Assembly: GCA_030407005.1 (NCBI GenBank)
Contig: JAUDYN010000001.1
Coordinates: forward strand, 2,666,001 to 2,730,000
Length of the DNA stretch: 64,000 nucleotides
Direction: 5' to 3'
DNA from: Desarmillaria ectypa
Lineage: Eukaryota; Basidiomycota; Agaricomycetes; Agaricales; Physalacriaceae
Shown: positions 10,990-22,416 of the stretch, in pieces
How the letters are laid out: every line of letters starts with the position of its first letter
Position numbering within the stretch: position 1 is the stretch's first letter
Made by a program: the position numbers and the translations under genes
Notes under the pieces: model-generated
What the model was told of the DNA's origin: nothing
The model's database searches: none
What the model saw: only the letters and a program-made list of their open reading frames with translations

Positions 10990-12930
10990 TCACATCTTCC
11001 TGCTCTTTTCATTATTCTTGTAAATTCCAACTGTCGCGCCGCGTTGATTGATCCCGAACATCCACTCGGGTACATCTCGTGTAGAACGAGAAAGCGTGCG
11101 CGAGACGTTGCGGCCAAAGGGAAAAAAGGGAATAGATAGACCATCTGAAGTGGTCAGTTATTTACTTTGTAGCCATAGCAGAGACATTTCTCACGTATGA
11201 TTATGGACCCCAAAACGGCGAAGGAAACAATGGGCTGGAGCGTAGTCGCTAGTAGTTCCTGCTGGGTTTCGGGAGGATATCGAGGCTCCGGTGTTATAAC
11301 CTTGTCAATGCAAGGGTTGAGATGAAGACAGCCCCAACTCCCATCTAATATCATGGTGAGAAACGAAAAAAGGGCTTATCGATCACAATGCACGTACAGG
11401 TCCTATCTCAGAGGGTAAGAAAGTGCATATACCTACCCAAGAAAGCCTAATACACACCAAAAATGACCAGAAAGCAATGCTTCCTGCCACGAGCTGATAT
11501 CAGAGATCTACTTGTACAGCAGTAGGATGGAAGGAATTCTACGCAAAACTAGTATGGCGATGAACAAGGCTACCAGACGCACGGGGGATATTCAAAGCAG
11601 AGCCAAGCTCCAATGCAGACAAAACAAGCACAGTTGAGGATGCGATCGACGATTGTTGCGAATAAATCGTCTTCTGTCTGTGTATTGAAGTGCTCGTCGT
11701 AGGATAATGCATTGCCTAAGTTGAGAATGAAACTTCATCAATTATTACTCTTCATTCCCGTAAGCGTACACACCTGCAGTGAATGCAGCAAGCAGATCGT
11801 CGCTTCCGATGTTGCTTGCAATCCCGATAGTCAAGAAAGCCAAGCCGAAGTATTGCGCGACGTAGGACTCATGGTCAATGAATCCCTTTCGCAGTGACAT
11901 TTTCATCAGCCAGGAAAATGCAAGACCTGTTCAAGCTAATTTTCAATCTACCGTCAAGAAGATGCGCCGTAGCACCCACCCAATACGGCACCTGTTACAA
12001 ACCCCCACAATAACATCGTCTGGAACAGCATATAAATCATCGTTCAGATGGATGTGGTGATGTTGCACGTACACAGCCATCCAATAATCAGCCATTTTTC
12101 AAAAGCAACTCGTTTCGAGGATTCAACACTAAGGTAGATAGATATCGATAAGAAAGGATATGCTATAACCAAAATATGATTCAAGCCGAAAAAAAGTCAG
12201 TATCTGAAGTTTCCAGACATTGAGCACTTACCGAGTCCATCATTCGCTGCAGATTCTGCGGATAAAATTTGGCGGAGACTAAGAGGAACATGTTTCAAGG
12301 CAAACCTTCCGCCCTCATGAGATCTTTTTGTCAAATCAAGTCTGCGAGACATAAACAGGAGACTCCACCGCACCAATAATAGCTGCACATATAATGGGAT
12401 CCATTGGGGTAAGGCATACTGCAACAGCGAGGCATGACACAAAGTTTGGACCCAGAAATAAAGCTCGTAGAACTCCTAGTGGAAGTTATGGACACTATAG
12501 AAAAGTATTAACGTACTTCGCACCCGCTACAGTTACCCATCCGATAGCCATAGTAGGAACAACCATGATGAGAAGTCCTTTGGAATGTGTGGTCATGTAA
12601 GGCCCGGGTAGTTATACCCCAATGATGAACAGACCAATAGCCAATACTATACGCGTAACTTCTAGAGTGACAGTTTGGGTGGATGATCCCCAAGGATACC
12701 ACAACCGTAAGAACCCATAGCAATGCCAAAGGCGGTTCCCAGAACGACTTCATTAATGAAAAACTGGGTAAAAGTCAAAAGTCAACGCAAATACTAGAGA
12801 GGGGGTACTTTGTCTTTGGTAAGTTGAAAACTAGAAACCAAGGTGGAAGGAAATAAGACACCTCGAGCTAAAGCAACAGTTAACTGGATGAACACACGGC
12901 TACAACAAAGCCTCCCGGCACTATATATGC
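10990..12930 (-). pseudogene. Nha1-type Na+/H+ antiporter pseudogene
   Basis: Fungal plasma-membrane Na+(K+)/H+ exchangers of the Nha1/Sod2 type export alkali cations in exchange for protons. Spliced minus-strand exons read nearly the whole membrane domain in order: FFINEVVLGTAFGIAMG (about 12740), TLEVTRIVLAIGLFIIGV (12620-12670), CLTPMDPIICAAIIGG (12380-12420), FALKHVPLSLRQILSAESAA (12250-12300), GFIDHESYVAQY and IGSDDLLAAFTAG (11790-11900), then QQELLATTLQPIVSFAVLG and HGLSIPFFPFGRNVSRTLS (11050-11290). Splice sites are still good. The reading frame is broken by a frameshift near 12690, a TAA at 12612-12614 where the family has Glu (GVELP), a one-base shift in the C5 run at 12002-12006, a TAG at 11508-11510 where the family has Trp, and a shift near 11300. 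No start codon is found. The copy looks decayed and non-coding. Confidence 0.8.
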
Positions 12931-13307
12931 AAGACTTTGTGAAGAAACCTGGAGAAAGATTCGTTAGCGATAGGTGTGGACCGTAAGAGCAGTGAGACGT
13001 TAAGCAGCTCGGAAGACTCTATGAAGACCACGATACTTCAAGCCAGTTCTGAAAGTAGCCCACCAAATTATTCTGGTACAGGTGCCTTTTATGCAGCATC
13101 CCATTTTTCTCGAATATATGCAGTGTTCAAGCTGTTTGACAAATGAGCATTAATGTCCGGTAAGAAGTTCTTCGACAACGGATCATTAAATGGATCAAGC
13201 CGATATTAGATCAGATCACGCCATGCAGGGGACCATTGTCCTTATCTATCAACCTTACCAGTCACCACCACTGGGCGACTGACGTGCACCTCAACAATCT
13301 TGCAACA

Positions 13308-15174
13308 ATGGGAGCAACGTCTTCGCGTCCGCAAGAAACGATGTCCTACGACGAGAAGCAATCTGTTCGCGGTGTAGCTGCCTCGTTTGCCTCTGTTTCT
13401 CTCCACGATACTGCCTTATCGCCCAGTGGTTCGTTGTTGATAAACAATGTAGCGAAATGGGAGGAAAGTGTATCTGCAGATACCAAGACCCAGCTTGCCC
13501 GCACCATTCTTTCTCATTCCGACATCCGTTCAGCACTCGTTTCTCGCAACTCCGTCATTGCTGATACCCATATCTTTAACAATGAGATAGACTTCAAGAC
13601 TGGACCTATCACCAACCAGAAGTCCAGCGGTCGATGTTGGTTATTTGCTACTACCAACGTCCTACGTTACGAGGTGATGAAGAAACTCAAGTTGAAGGAA
13701 TTCCAACTTTCTCAGGTGATATCATTTGTCTGGAATACTCTTCTCGGCAATTTCTGACGCGATATCTCATTTAAACAGTCTTATCTCTTCTTCTGGGACA
13801 AACTCAACAAGGCCAACTACTACCTGGAGCTATCCATCGAGCTTGCTGACCGCCCTCTCGATGACCGGCTTGTTTCCCACCTTTCTGGAGATTTAATAAG
13901 CGACGGTGGTCAGTTCGATATGGCTGTCAACCTTTTGGAGAATTACGGCGTTGTACCTCAAGCTCTCTATCCCGAGTCTACCCATTCTTCCCTTTCATCG
14001 CCGCTCAATGCCCTTCTCAAGACGAAATTACGCGAACACGCGCTCATTCTCCGTGCTTTGTCAAGCGATTTGAAGGCCGGAGCTTTTTCACCGGCTGAAA
14101 TCCAGGCCACTCTCCGCGCTGAGAAGGAAAAGCTGATGAAGGAAATCTATACTATCATGACTGCCACTCTTGGCGTGCCTCCCATGCCAGATAAGCAGTT
14201 TGTCTGGGAGTATTATGACGCAGATGGTAAGGCTGGAAGATGGGAAGGCACACCAATTGAATTCTTGGAGAAGAACGCGTCTAAGCCATATCCTGTAGGT
14301 CACGCATGACTCCTTATTTGCATAACGAAATGAAAGATTGGTTTCATAGCCTAAAGAATTCTTTTCGTTGATCAACGACCCTCGCAATGAATATTCTAAA
14401 TTATACACGGTTGACAAGCTTGGCAACATTTGGGGAGGTCGACCAGTTCTTTGTCAGTATATTTTACATCTCTTTTTTATCACTTGCCTCATTTTTCAAA
14501 ACTCTAGATATTAATACGGAAATTGAGAACATGAAGAATGCGGTGGTGAAGGTATCAATTTGTCTTTGGGAAATCGTTAATTAATGCTAACAAAATGGCA
14601 ACAGATGATCAAAGCAGGCTTGCCCGTCTTCTTTGGGTGCGATGTAGGAAAGTTCTCAGACAGGGATGCTGGCGTAATGGATCCTGACCTCTTCAAGTAC
14701 GAGGTAAGCAGTTACGTCCCTCCAACTCGTTATCCAAGTCGCTTAATGATACACGCAGACCGCATTTGACATCACACTTGGCCTTACAAAATCCCAGCGT
14801 TTGCAAGTGAATGAGTCCTCTATGACCCATGCGATGGTTATCACGGCGGTACATCTAGATCAGGACGGTAAACCTGTCAGGTACAAGGTAGAGAATTCCT
14901 GGGGTGAGACCACTGGAAATAAAGGCTATTACATGATGACCGACAAGTGGTTCGAAGAGTATGTTGTGTCCATACTACGAGCGTTCTTATTCCTTAACTT
15001 ATTGCAGATTTGTCTACCAAGTTGTCGTTCCCAAAGCTCTTGCTCCCAAGCATCTTGTGAAGATTCTCGAAACGGGAGATGCTGCCGTGTTACCTCCTTG
15101 GGACCCTATGGTGAGTTCGGTGCTATTTTACCTCCATTATATTAACAACAAGTCATTAGGGGTCTTTGGCCTGA
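13308..15174 (+). CDS. BLH1: bleomycin hydrolase (peptidase C1B)
   Basis: A papain-like aminopeptidase that forms a hexameric barrel, trims peptides and hydrolyses homocysteine thiolactone and bleomycin. The catalytic Cys lies in QKSSGRCWLFATTN (about 13620), the His in SMTHAMVITAV (about 14825) and the Asn in VENSWGE (about 14890). GGQFDMAVNLLENYGVVPQ is also family-typical. The start at 13308 gives MGATSS, a possible N-myristoylation signal. The in-frame sequence upstream has no ATG. About eight introns interrupt the gene. The last one (15113-15159) joins WDPM to GSLA and TGA at 15172-15174. In this family the C-terminal arm sits in the active-site cleft, and the known human and yeast proteins end with one residue more than Ala. 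The gene is intact. Confidence 0.93.
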
Positions 15175-15513
15175 AGTATGGTATTGGATTGATCTTTGGA
15201 ATACGATATGTAGCCACCGAATACGACCGTTATTACATTTTAGACTCAGACTGATCCGATTATCGTCGTTACATGCGCACGCGCAGTACATTCGCAGTCA
15301 CTCGCCGCGATCACCGTGAGACTGCATCGGTTGCTCTGGCGAGCAATTGTAATCCAATATGTGCCTCGACACGCGGCCTATTCTGAACGTAGCTAGCCGA
15401 CCTCTAGTCATCATATTTGCTCAAGTCGACGCCCATCTATCTCTCCTTTATCTATCACTTAATGTCCGACTCACAGACTGACACTGGATTTCGAACTCGA
15501 GGTCCATCACTTT
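15175..15513. other. intergenic / 5' leader
   Basis: Spacer between bleomycin hydrolase and the next gene. A pyrimidine-rich leader precedes an ATG at 15462 whose frame runs only 50 codons and overlaps the next coding start out of frame, so it may be an upstream ORF or a mis-spliced first exon. Confidence 0.4.
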
Positions 15514-16995
15514 TTGGATGGGTTGCAATCGTTTGGGCGGCTCTCAAGCTCAAAGAGGCCCATGAATGTGAGCGAGGGTCATGTCCCTTCCAAGTTCTTT
15601 ATCGACCGTCGTGAACTAGACAATAAAGTTGCCGGCGATGAAGAGGGTGTCGCTGCAGACCATCTTCCCCCGTATACCGATGGTGACAACGAAGAAGCAG
15701 TCAGTCTACTCAATACTGAGGTTCCAGCAACCCGTAGAATGAAGCGTAAACGATCTAAAGCGTGCTGCATGTGTTGTGGTTTAAAGTGAGTCCTTTGTTC
15801 GAGCCAATTCCAGAAAATGCTAATCCTCTCTCAGTTGCTCGCTGTTCTGGAAGGCAGCTGGAATTGTCTTCGCAGGTTTTGGGCTATTCTACACCATCAA
15901 ACTGATCAAATGGGCTGTTACTGTTAGTGAACTTGTCTTTCCTACAAGATTACACATTAATTCACCACTCCTAGCCTGCTCCTACCGGTCTCGAAAACAT
16001 GCCAGTATACAGCAGTTCCCTCGGATGCCTTGCTGCTCCTTATATCTTCGAGGGCGGCAAAACTACTGTCCGGGTTCCAGTCGGTGACAGGTTTGAACAT
16101 TCCATCGACATTCATGGCGGTGCTGTCGGAACAATTTTACTCGCCGAAGGTGCCGCAGACTCAGTCGACGTTTCCTACGACATTACTGTGAGAACCGACG
16201 ATGAGTTGTTGCTCAAACAAGTGTCCCTTGCGTATCCGGCCGAGGATGAGGAAGTGAAGAACAGTCGTCTGTTAGTCTCCACGCCATGGCCGGAGGAATC
16301 AAATTGCATGCGTTTTGATATCGTTATGTACATTCCTCCCAACTTGAAGAAATTGCATGTGGCCTCGGTAAGACTCATACGCTAACAGTCGAAATTTTGC
16401 TAAGCTTCAACTATAGCACACTTTGACTCACGTTCAATTCGACCCGGATTCTCAAGTCGATCTGGATAACGTCTTCGTTACTTTGTACGCCACGAAGCGT
16501 AACAACATGATTGTACCTCATCAACATTTCTTGGCGGATGCATTGATACTTGAAGTTTATCGTGGATGGATTGTTGGTGACGCTGCTATTGTCAATAGGA
16601 CCTCTATCGTGACTCAACGAGGTGACGGCGTTGCAAATATCCGAGTTCATCCGGTCCCGTCGACGCAGCTTGCATCGTTCGACACTGTGACCGGAGCTGG
16701 TCGCACAGATGTATCTTATACCGAAGATCTTTCATCTTCTCATAGGCCGATTCGTAGCGACCACACTTCCTCGATGAACGGGAATCTCTACTTGACCTAT
16801 CGTGACGCCAGATTTTCCGGTCTAGTTGCGCTCCATTCCCATTCGTACAGTGCTACAGGTTTACAGTCCGCGACGGAGTCACCTGGTTCTGGCGATGGGA
16901 AATCTGGCAAAGCTTGGACCCACTATGTCGGGGATCAGGATGGTGGGGATGAGATTTTGGTGAATTCTCGAGGGTGGACGGGCCTTTATTTCTGA
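15514..16995 (+). CDS. single-pass membrane protein with DUF4097-like beta domain
   Basis: A basic and Cys-rich stretch (KRKRSKACCMCCGLK) precedes one transmembrane helix (FWKAAGIVFAGFGLFYTIKL, about 15850-15915). An ecto- or luminal domain of about 300 residues rich in beta-strand-like alternation follows, including VRVPVGDRFEHSIDIHGGAV, and ends RGWTGLYF. Such domains resemble the DUF4097 adhesin-like beta-helix class common in basidiomycete membrane proteins; that assignment is an inference from pattern. Introns occur near 15786, 15923 and 16370. The start is uncertain: ATG 15514 and ATG 15562 are both in frame, and an ATG at 15462 would need an unrecognised intron. No function can be assigned. 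Confidence 0.55.
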
Positions 16996-17057
16996 GCTAT
17001 TTCGCACGAGTATAGATAGAGGGAATACCGGTTAAATATTCATTTCATGGACTATGA

Positions 17058-17761
17058 CTATGATTTGGAGTCGACTGAAGAAGATGACAACCGAGAATCT
17101 TCCTGCGGGGGACTTCGTCTTGAGTACAAAGAACGAGCTTCCTGAAGTTTCGTTTGCCGTACAATGACTGCTTGGGCGGCGATGATAATAACAGTCTGGT
17201 GTCTGATGTAAATAGAAAGATAGACAAAACTGGGCATTATACTCACTGCAATAAGACCAACAATTATCAGACGATCCTTCCAACTGTCATCAACAGCACC
17301 GCCCTCGTACAATTCTCTATGGCGCCGAACGTGCATTGCTCTCCGTGCTGCAGTAGTCGCCTGTTGGGCTCCGCTAACAGGATCAGACTTGGACGCCATC
17401 TTTCCACGAAGAACGTTGTAAGCATCTGTTATAGATTGGAATCGAGCATGTGCCAACTCGGAGGACACAGACGAATCTACCGTGTCGGGATGGTATATAC
17501 GAACGAGTTCATAGTCTAGCGAAAGAAATGGACACTTCTCAGCTTATGGAAAGTCAGGAAATGGCAACGCGTACATCTTGCTTTGACGTCCTCTGGGGAC
17601 GCAGACCGCGGCAGGTGGAAAATTTGGTGCGGCGTAGGATTCGCATTTCGAGGAAAGGGATAAAAATTAGGTTTCGTAGCCAATGAACGTCTTGATATTC
17701 CGTGGAAGGAAAAGGGAAGACGAGCAACGACTGGCGACGTTGCTCGGAAGCAGCTGTGCAT
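17058..17761 (-). CDS. DnaJ/Hsp40 domain protein, probably mitochondrial
   Basis: A J-domain co-chaperone that would stimulate an Hsp70 ATPase. The start at 17761 opens with a basic, Ser-rich presequence (RATSPVVARLPFSFHG ... RRSLATK) that looks like a mitochondrial targeting signal. The J-domain spans about residues 45-115. Its HPD motif (YYELVRIYHPDTVD) appears only after removing the intron 17516-17574 (59 bases), which splits a Tyr codon. A transmembrane helix follows (DRLIIVGLIAVSIMPSFVYL) with a basic tail. Nothing resembling a Gly/Phe or zinc-finger region is present, so it is a type III J protein. A GTGAGT...CAG segment inside the last exon is left unspliced because the unspliced frame gives the membrane helix. 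Confidence 0.8.
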
Positions 17762-17981
17762 GGAGATAGCCGTTAAATTACAAGTTGCACTCCGCTACAA
17801 GTTCTTTCATGGAAGGTTCTTGAAATCCCATTAGCGATACAAATGATATCTACACGATGATTAGACTCTTAGAGAGCAGGATATAAATGATCGACTATGT
17901 GCCAATGTCCCCAGGGGCCAAAAATGTGGTGATCTATGAAAAATAGCGTGCGCGAGAAAACAAATTTATGTGTGTAATGAA

Positions 17982-20288
17982 TCATGTATGTTGTCGAGGA
18001 TTTGGATCTTGTGTATGGTAAGGACTATTAGGCGACTGATGAAAGAGATGAGAATCCGTCGGAGAGCTTAATGGCGTAAATGACCATCTCTGTGGTAGAA
18101 GGTTTCCAAAAGTTGTAGAAGCAGAGTCGCGGTTGTTCACACCGTGTTCGCCTTCGGTTGAAGGAGGCGTCAACGGTGTGTACGGCTGGTTGATCTCGGA
18201 ATCCAATGGAACGTTCCGTTCGGGCGTTGGATTTTTGGGACGGGTGAGGTTGGGGAGAGATGACCCGCGATTATCTTTCTCCACCATTGTGTCGTCAGCA
18301 GATCCTTCATGCTGCGTGGTTTCCTGCTTCGTCCATAGCCGCTGGATACCGCAGTGTAAAACAAGATTAATAACAACCACGATGATCGCCACAGAATATA
18401 TGACAGCCATGACGATGCCAATAGCCACTCTTGGAATCGCATTGACAGCGAGACGCTCAACGAATGCCATCATCAACCCAGTGCAAACGAGACGCACGAT
18501 AGCCAGGTACGATGCGAGTACGTCTGCTCCTCGAGTCCTATGTGGACGAAGGACGATGACGGTCGTCATGATACTGACTTCCACGGTCAAAAATAGGATT
18601 ATTTGTGCCAAGCCGCTCGATTTAGCAAATGCAATGAAGACCGCCCTCAGATAAACACAGGCCAGCGGTATTAGGGAGAAGAAATAGCGGGCTGTGCGGT
18701 ACTGCGCGTAGAGCGGACCATGGGATGAGATAATTTCAGGGCGGGAGTAGAGGGCGTATGCCGTGGACTGGCGTGCAGTACGCATAGTGATGAAGGCGGG
18801 ATAGCTCGTGCCGCAAGCTACGGCAAGGAACGCGATGACAGATAAGAGAATCGATAGCCACGAATCTTTGAGGGTCCACTGATAAAAAGCGAAAACAACA
18901 ATGGGATAAAGAGATAAAAGGCCCTAGGACACTGCATCAGACTTGTGTTCCTAATGACAACGATACACATACCAGTCGCAATGACCAAGCTCTGACAAAT
19001 GATGGATACAAAGCTTCTAGTTCAGCCCGCCGTTCCGCCCGTCCTAGACGGAAACGATGCACTACTAACAAACCAACATATCCAAGACCAAAAACTGCTA
19101 ATGCGATGGCGGTGAGTATAAGAGCAGCAAAAAACACTGTCATAAAAGTGTTGGCTGTAGCAATGTGTATCGAGTTGGCATATATAGGGACACCAGCTTC
19201 TAGGACGTTTGAAGACGATGATGTTACGGTCGCAACACCTTCTGTGGAGAGGATCTTTACTTGTTCGAAAATGCCGGAGGATAATCTACGGCCTAAATTG
19301 AGAGGAGAAAAGCCTGAAGATGCAGTGTCGGTACTGATAAGGCTGTGGTCATTGTATGGGCTCAGCTTGCGATTAACGAAAGCTATCGCGGATCCGGAGG
19401 TCGAGTTTGCCATCGTACCTCCGGTGATGTATCGCATATTGTCTATGGAGCGTTGTTCGGAGGTTGAAGATACTAGGCCGATGGCCCATGCGAAGTTGAG
19501 TGCGAATGCTCGGTAAACGGAAGGGTAGTTGAGGTCCAGAAAGGCACTTGATGCAATAGTCTGATATAAATAAAGCAGATCCAGAAACCGATAGGGTGCC
19601 AGGGCTGTGGGCGAGAGTGATTGCCAAGCAGCCGATATCAAGGCGGCAATGGCAACACCTGCTGTACTCCATGTAACTGCATGCTGGTGTGTTGACCACC
19701 CATTCGACAAAGTGGCTTGCACACATGCTTTAAGATTGCCTGTTCCTACTTCGAACAAGGACAGCTGCGCATACCCCTCGAGGTCAGGGATTTTGAAAGC
19801 TATCCCCGGTATTTTGTCGGCCACGTTTAGTGATGAAGGCAGTGAGAGGGTATCAGACCCTACGAAGTTGTACTGTGGCAGAGGACAGAGAGCGCCACCG
19901 AGGATGTCGCAAAGGTCGATGGTGACATTCACTGGAGTTAGGCCATAGACGTTAAGCAGCAAATTGGCTGTAACATTAACGTTCTCTTCCTGGAAAGAGG
20001 ATGAGATACTCTGTAACGGGGATGATGCGCGTACTTACGACACTGGATGCTGAGATGTTGAAAAAAATGGATTCATTCTTGTTGTAGTACACGATGTCGA
20101 ATTGCTGGACAAGCAATGTCTCTGGAGGATCACAATATGTCACGGAGGAGGTGACTGTGAAATAGTCAGGAGAATGCGAAGTAAACTACACAGCACGCAC
20201 ACAAGATTTCGTCCCTTGCATATGAGACGGAAGCTGTCAGTAGGGTCGTCAAAGCGATAGCTCGCAACCAGGCGAGACCAGGCGACAT
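17982..20288 (-). CDS. TRP-like/ML-domain fungal membrane protein (Flc/Pkd2 type)
   Basis: The order of parts is signal peptide, ML-like luminal domain, then a polytopic TRP-type membrane domain and a Ser/Pro-rich cytoplasmic tail. The start at 20288 gives MSPGLAWLRAIALTTLLTAS as signal peptide. The ML-like domain (about residues 25-190) has paired cysteines and NxS/T sites (ESIFFNISASS, NVTANLLLNVYG, LKACVQATLSNG). At least seven hydrophobic helices follow (for example VAIAALISAAWQSL, NTFMTVFFAALILTAIALAV, AIGIVMAVIYSVAIIVVVIN). Yeast Flc proteins of this family act in FAD/haem handling and calcium release in the ER, and Pkd2 is a TRP-type channel at the cell surface; which applies here is not visible. 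Introns fall near 20195, 20010, 18950 and 18800. Confidence 0.78.
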
Positions 20289-20698
20289 AAACAGCAGACG
20301 ATAGAGAGGAAAATAAGGAGAAAGGACGGTGAGAATAAAGAAGAGAAGGAGAGAAGGGGCGGCTCAGAACCTAATAAAAATCAAGGAAGGTTAGTCACGG
20401 GCTGGAGTCATTGTTCCCACTTACGGAAAGCTATTGTCTTAAATGCTGTTGTCGTCGTCGGTTACTGTTGCCAACGATTATCGATATTGAGATGGAACAA
20501 AAGCAAAGAAATGAGGAAAAGGGTCGATATCCCTTTACCTAAATATGACGGTGAGTGGCACAGAACGAGCGAGCTCCACGCTGGCTGCCTGCAGTGGAGT
20601 ACCTCGGATATGTCACAGCCATGTTTTGGTCACACAGTCACAATCCCGTCATGCAATCGGAACCAACCGGTATACTAAGGCCCACGACAACCACTACC
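20289..20698. other. divergent promoter region
   Basis: Lies between the minus-strand TRP-like gene and the plus-strand ATP synthase subunit gene and presumably holds both promoters. An in-frame ATG at 20651 would lengthen the OSCP presequence by 16 residues; nothing else is recognisable. Confidence 0.5.
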
Positions 20699-21444
20699 AT
20701 GTTACTCTCGTCTGCTGCTCGTGCAGTCAAGTCTGCTCCTGCATTTGGCCGTCGTGCAGCGTCTGCGATATCCACTAAATATGCAAGTGCCGCCTTTGGC
20801 GCCGCCCTGGCAAAATCTTCCCAAACCCTTACCAAAGTCGAAGCCGACCTTACCAGCGTGTCTAAGCTCTTAAAAAGTGACGCCAACGTCAGAGAATTCG
20901 TTCACAACCCTACTCTTTCGGCCAAGCAGCGCAAAACGGAGTTGGCGAAGATGTTTTCGACTTTGGATGCCGGCGCAAAGAAGGATGCTACTTCCGACAT
21001 CACCAAGAATTTGTTGGCCGTTCTGTCCGAGAACGGGAGACTGGGAGAATTGGAGGGAGTCATTGAGGGCTTCAATGCCTTGGCTGCGGAGCACAGGGGA
21101 GAGCTCACCGTTGTTGTCACCTCTGCCGCCCCTCTTCCGAGAGATATTTTGACGCGACTTGAGACGACATTGAAGCAGTCTCAGGCCGCTCAGAAGGCTC
21201 AGGTTCTCAAGGTCACCAACAAGGTATGTTGTCTCTTTAATATCCGTTATTCAGTCCTTAACACCTTGGCGTAGGTAAATTCTAATGTGCTGGGCGGTAT
21301 CGTAGTCGACTTTGGTGACAAAACCATCGATTTGAGTGTCCAATCCCGAGTCACCAAGCTTAACAGCATTATTCAACGCAAGTCCCTTCTCCATACATAT
21401 TTGCTGATTGTACTGATGGATTACCACCTTCAGAATCGGTGTAA
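20699..21444 (+). CDS. ATP5: mitochondrial ATP synthase subunit 5 (OSCP)
   Basis: OSCP joins the F1 head to the peripheral stalk of mitochondrial ATP synthase. The start at 20699 has a good context (ACCATGT) and gives a classic targeting presequence (MLLSSAARAVKSAPAFGRRA). The OSCP domain follows: YASAAFGAALAKSS, FVHNPTLSAKQRKTELAKMF, and VLGGIVVDFGDKTIDLSVQS near the C-terminus. The first intron is 21224-21274. The family's short acidic or polar tail is recovered only if a second intron with a GC donor (GCAAGT, 21378-21433) is removed, which gives NSIIQQSV and TAA at 21442-21444. Without that splice the frame runs to 21475 with an unrelated tail. The gene is intact. Confidence 0.92.
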
Positions 21445-21576
21445 TTTGTCATGTCATACTGATAGAAATCCATAAAATCGTAACGACTCATTTGTCGAAG
21501 GCGTGATATCTGCTAGTTCCGTAAGGATACTTCTTTACGACGTTTCAAACCCTTTCCAAGGCCCTCCTCCGTACTC

Positions 21577-22140
21577 CTAGAGTGCGGTTTGGTGCTGGGA
21601 GCCTTGAGGCCGTTTCAAGACCATCAAGTAATCATTAGCACCGTGTAACGACCGTGTCATTATGCTTTTTCCTCCAAGCGGAGTATTTTCTATTTGCAGC
21701 AACGCTCTGTACACCTTGTCTCTCAGGTGTATATTAGCTGATCCGTCCGTGAATTTAGTTGCATTTTCATTACGGTGAAATCGAAGAATGTGCGTTGATT
21801 GCATCTCCGGTTGCTCAATAGGAATCAATGAGGTGCTCTGGTCTTCACTTCACGGGCTCTTGGTGTTGGTTGTGCTCATGCTGGCAACGCTTCGTTTCCA
21901 TATTGGTGTTTAAGCTACGCATATAGCCGACCAAGTATAGTCTTTGACAACTGCTCTTAGGCGGTCCTGACATGGTGAGTCAATCGTGTCCCTTGTAGGG
22001 GTTTACTCTGTCTTGATTAAGGTATCCGATGGTAGCTTCTCTCGGAAGAATATCTGCCTTACTTCGAAGTACGTGTGGGTACCTCACAGACAGATCGCGG
22101 TGATTCACTTGCCTTCTCTTCATCAAGTCGTCCATTGTTG
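21577..22140 (-). CDS. possible unrecognised gene or remnant
   Basis: Three protein-like minus-strand stretches lie in order. An ATG near 22135 opens MDDLMKRRQVNHRDLSVRYP and runs about 50 codons; a short stretch with RLRAVVKDYTWSA lies near 21950; and 21577-21828 includes HILRFHRNENATKFTDGSAN and VYRALLQIENTPLGGKSIM. They could be exons of one small gene, but I could not confirm splice sites for all joins and each frame contains nearby stops. No family is recognised. It may be a degraded gene. Confidence 0.25.
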
Positions 22141-22416
22141 ATGACCCAGGTGTTACGAGTCTGGAGCTGATTTACGACGCCACTTTCCCCCCGGGATAGA
22201 CTCTGGCGTGTGGTCTTCGGGATTCAGTTTGCGATTGTGAATTGCAGAAAGGAAGTTTGTATTCTACCGGCATTCTTATGTGGATTCTCAACCTAACTGT
22301 TTTATTATCAGTAACTTGAGTTGCCACAACGAGATTGGCAAGATTCGCATGGTGGGTCTGGCAAGACGTTATAAAGCAGAGGCAATAACAGTGCTGCTTC
22401 CGTACCCGTCTCTGCA
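22141..22416. other. intergenic, 5' of ICMT-like gene
   Basis: No coding exon or RNA is seen. The stretch presumably contains the promoter of the plus-strand methyltransferase gene. Confidence 0.4.

Noticed and set aside
11154..12442. Functional Na+/H+ antiporter gene
   Set aside because: At least two stops and three frameshifts interrupt the family frame, and no start codon is found, so it is called a pseudogene.
17170..17245. GTGAGT...CAG segment in the DnaJ gene as an intron
   Set aside because: Its length is not a multiple of three and removal destroys the membrane helix and replaces the basic tail with an unrelated sequence.
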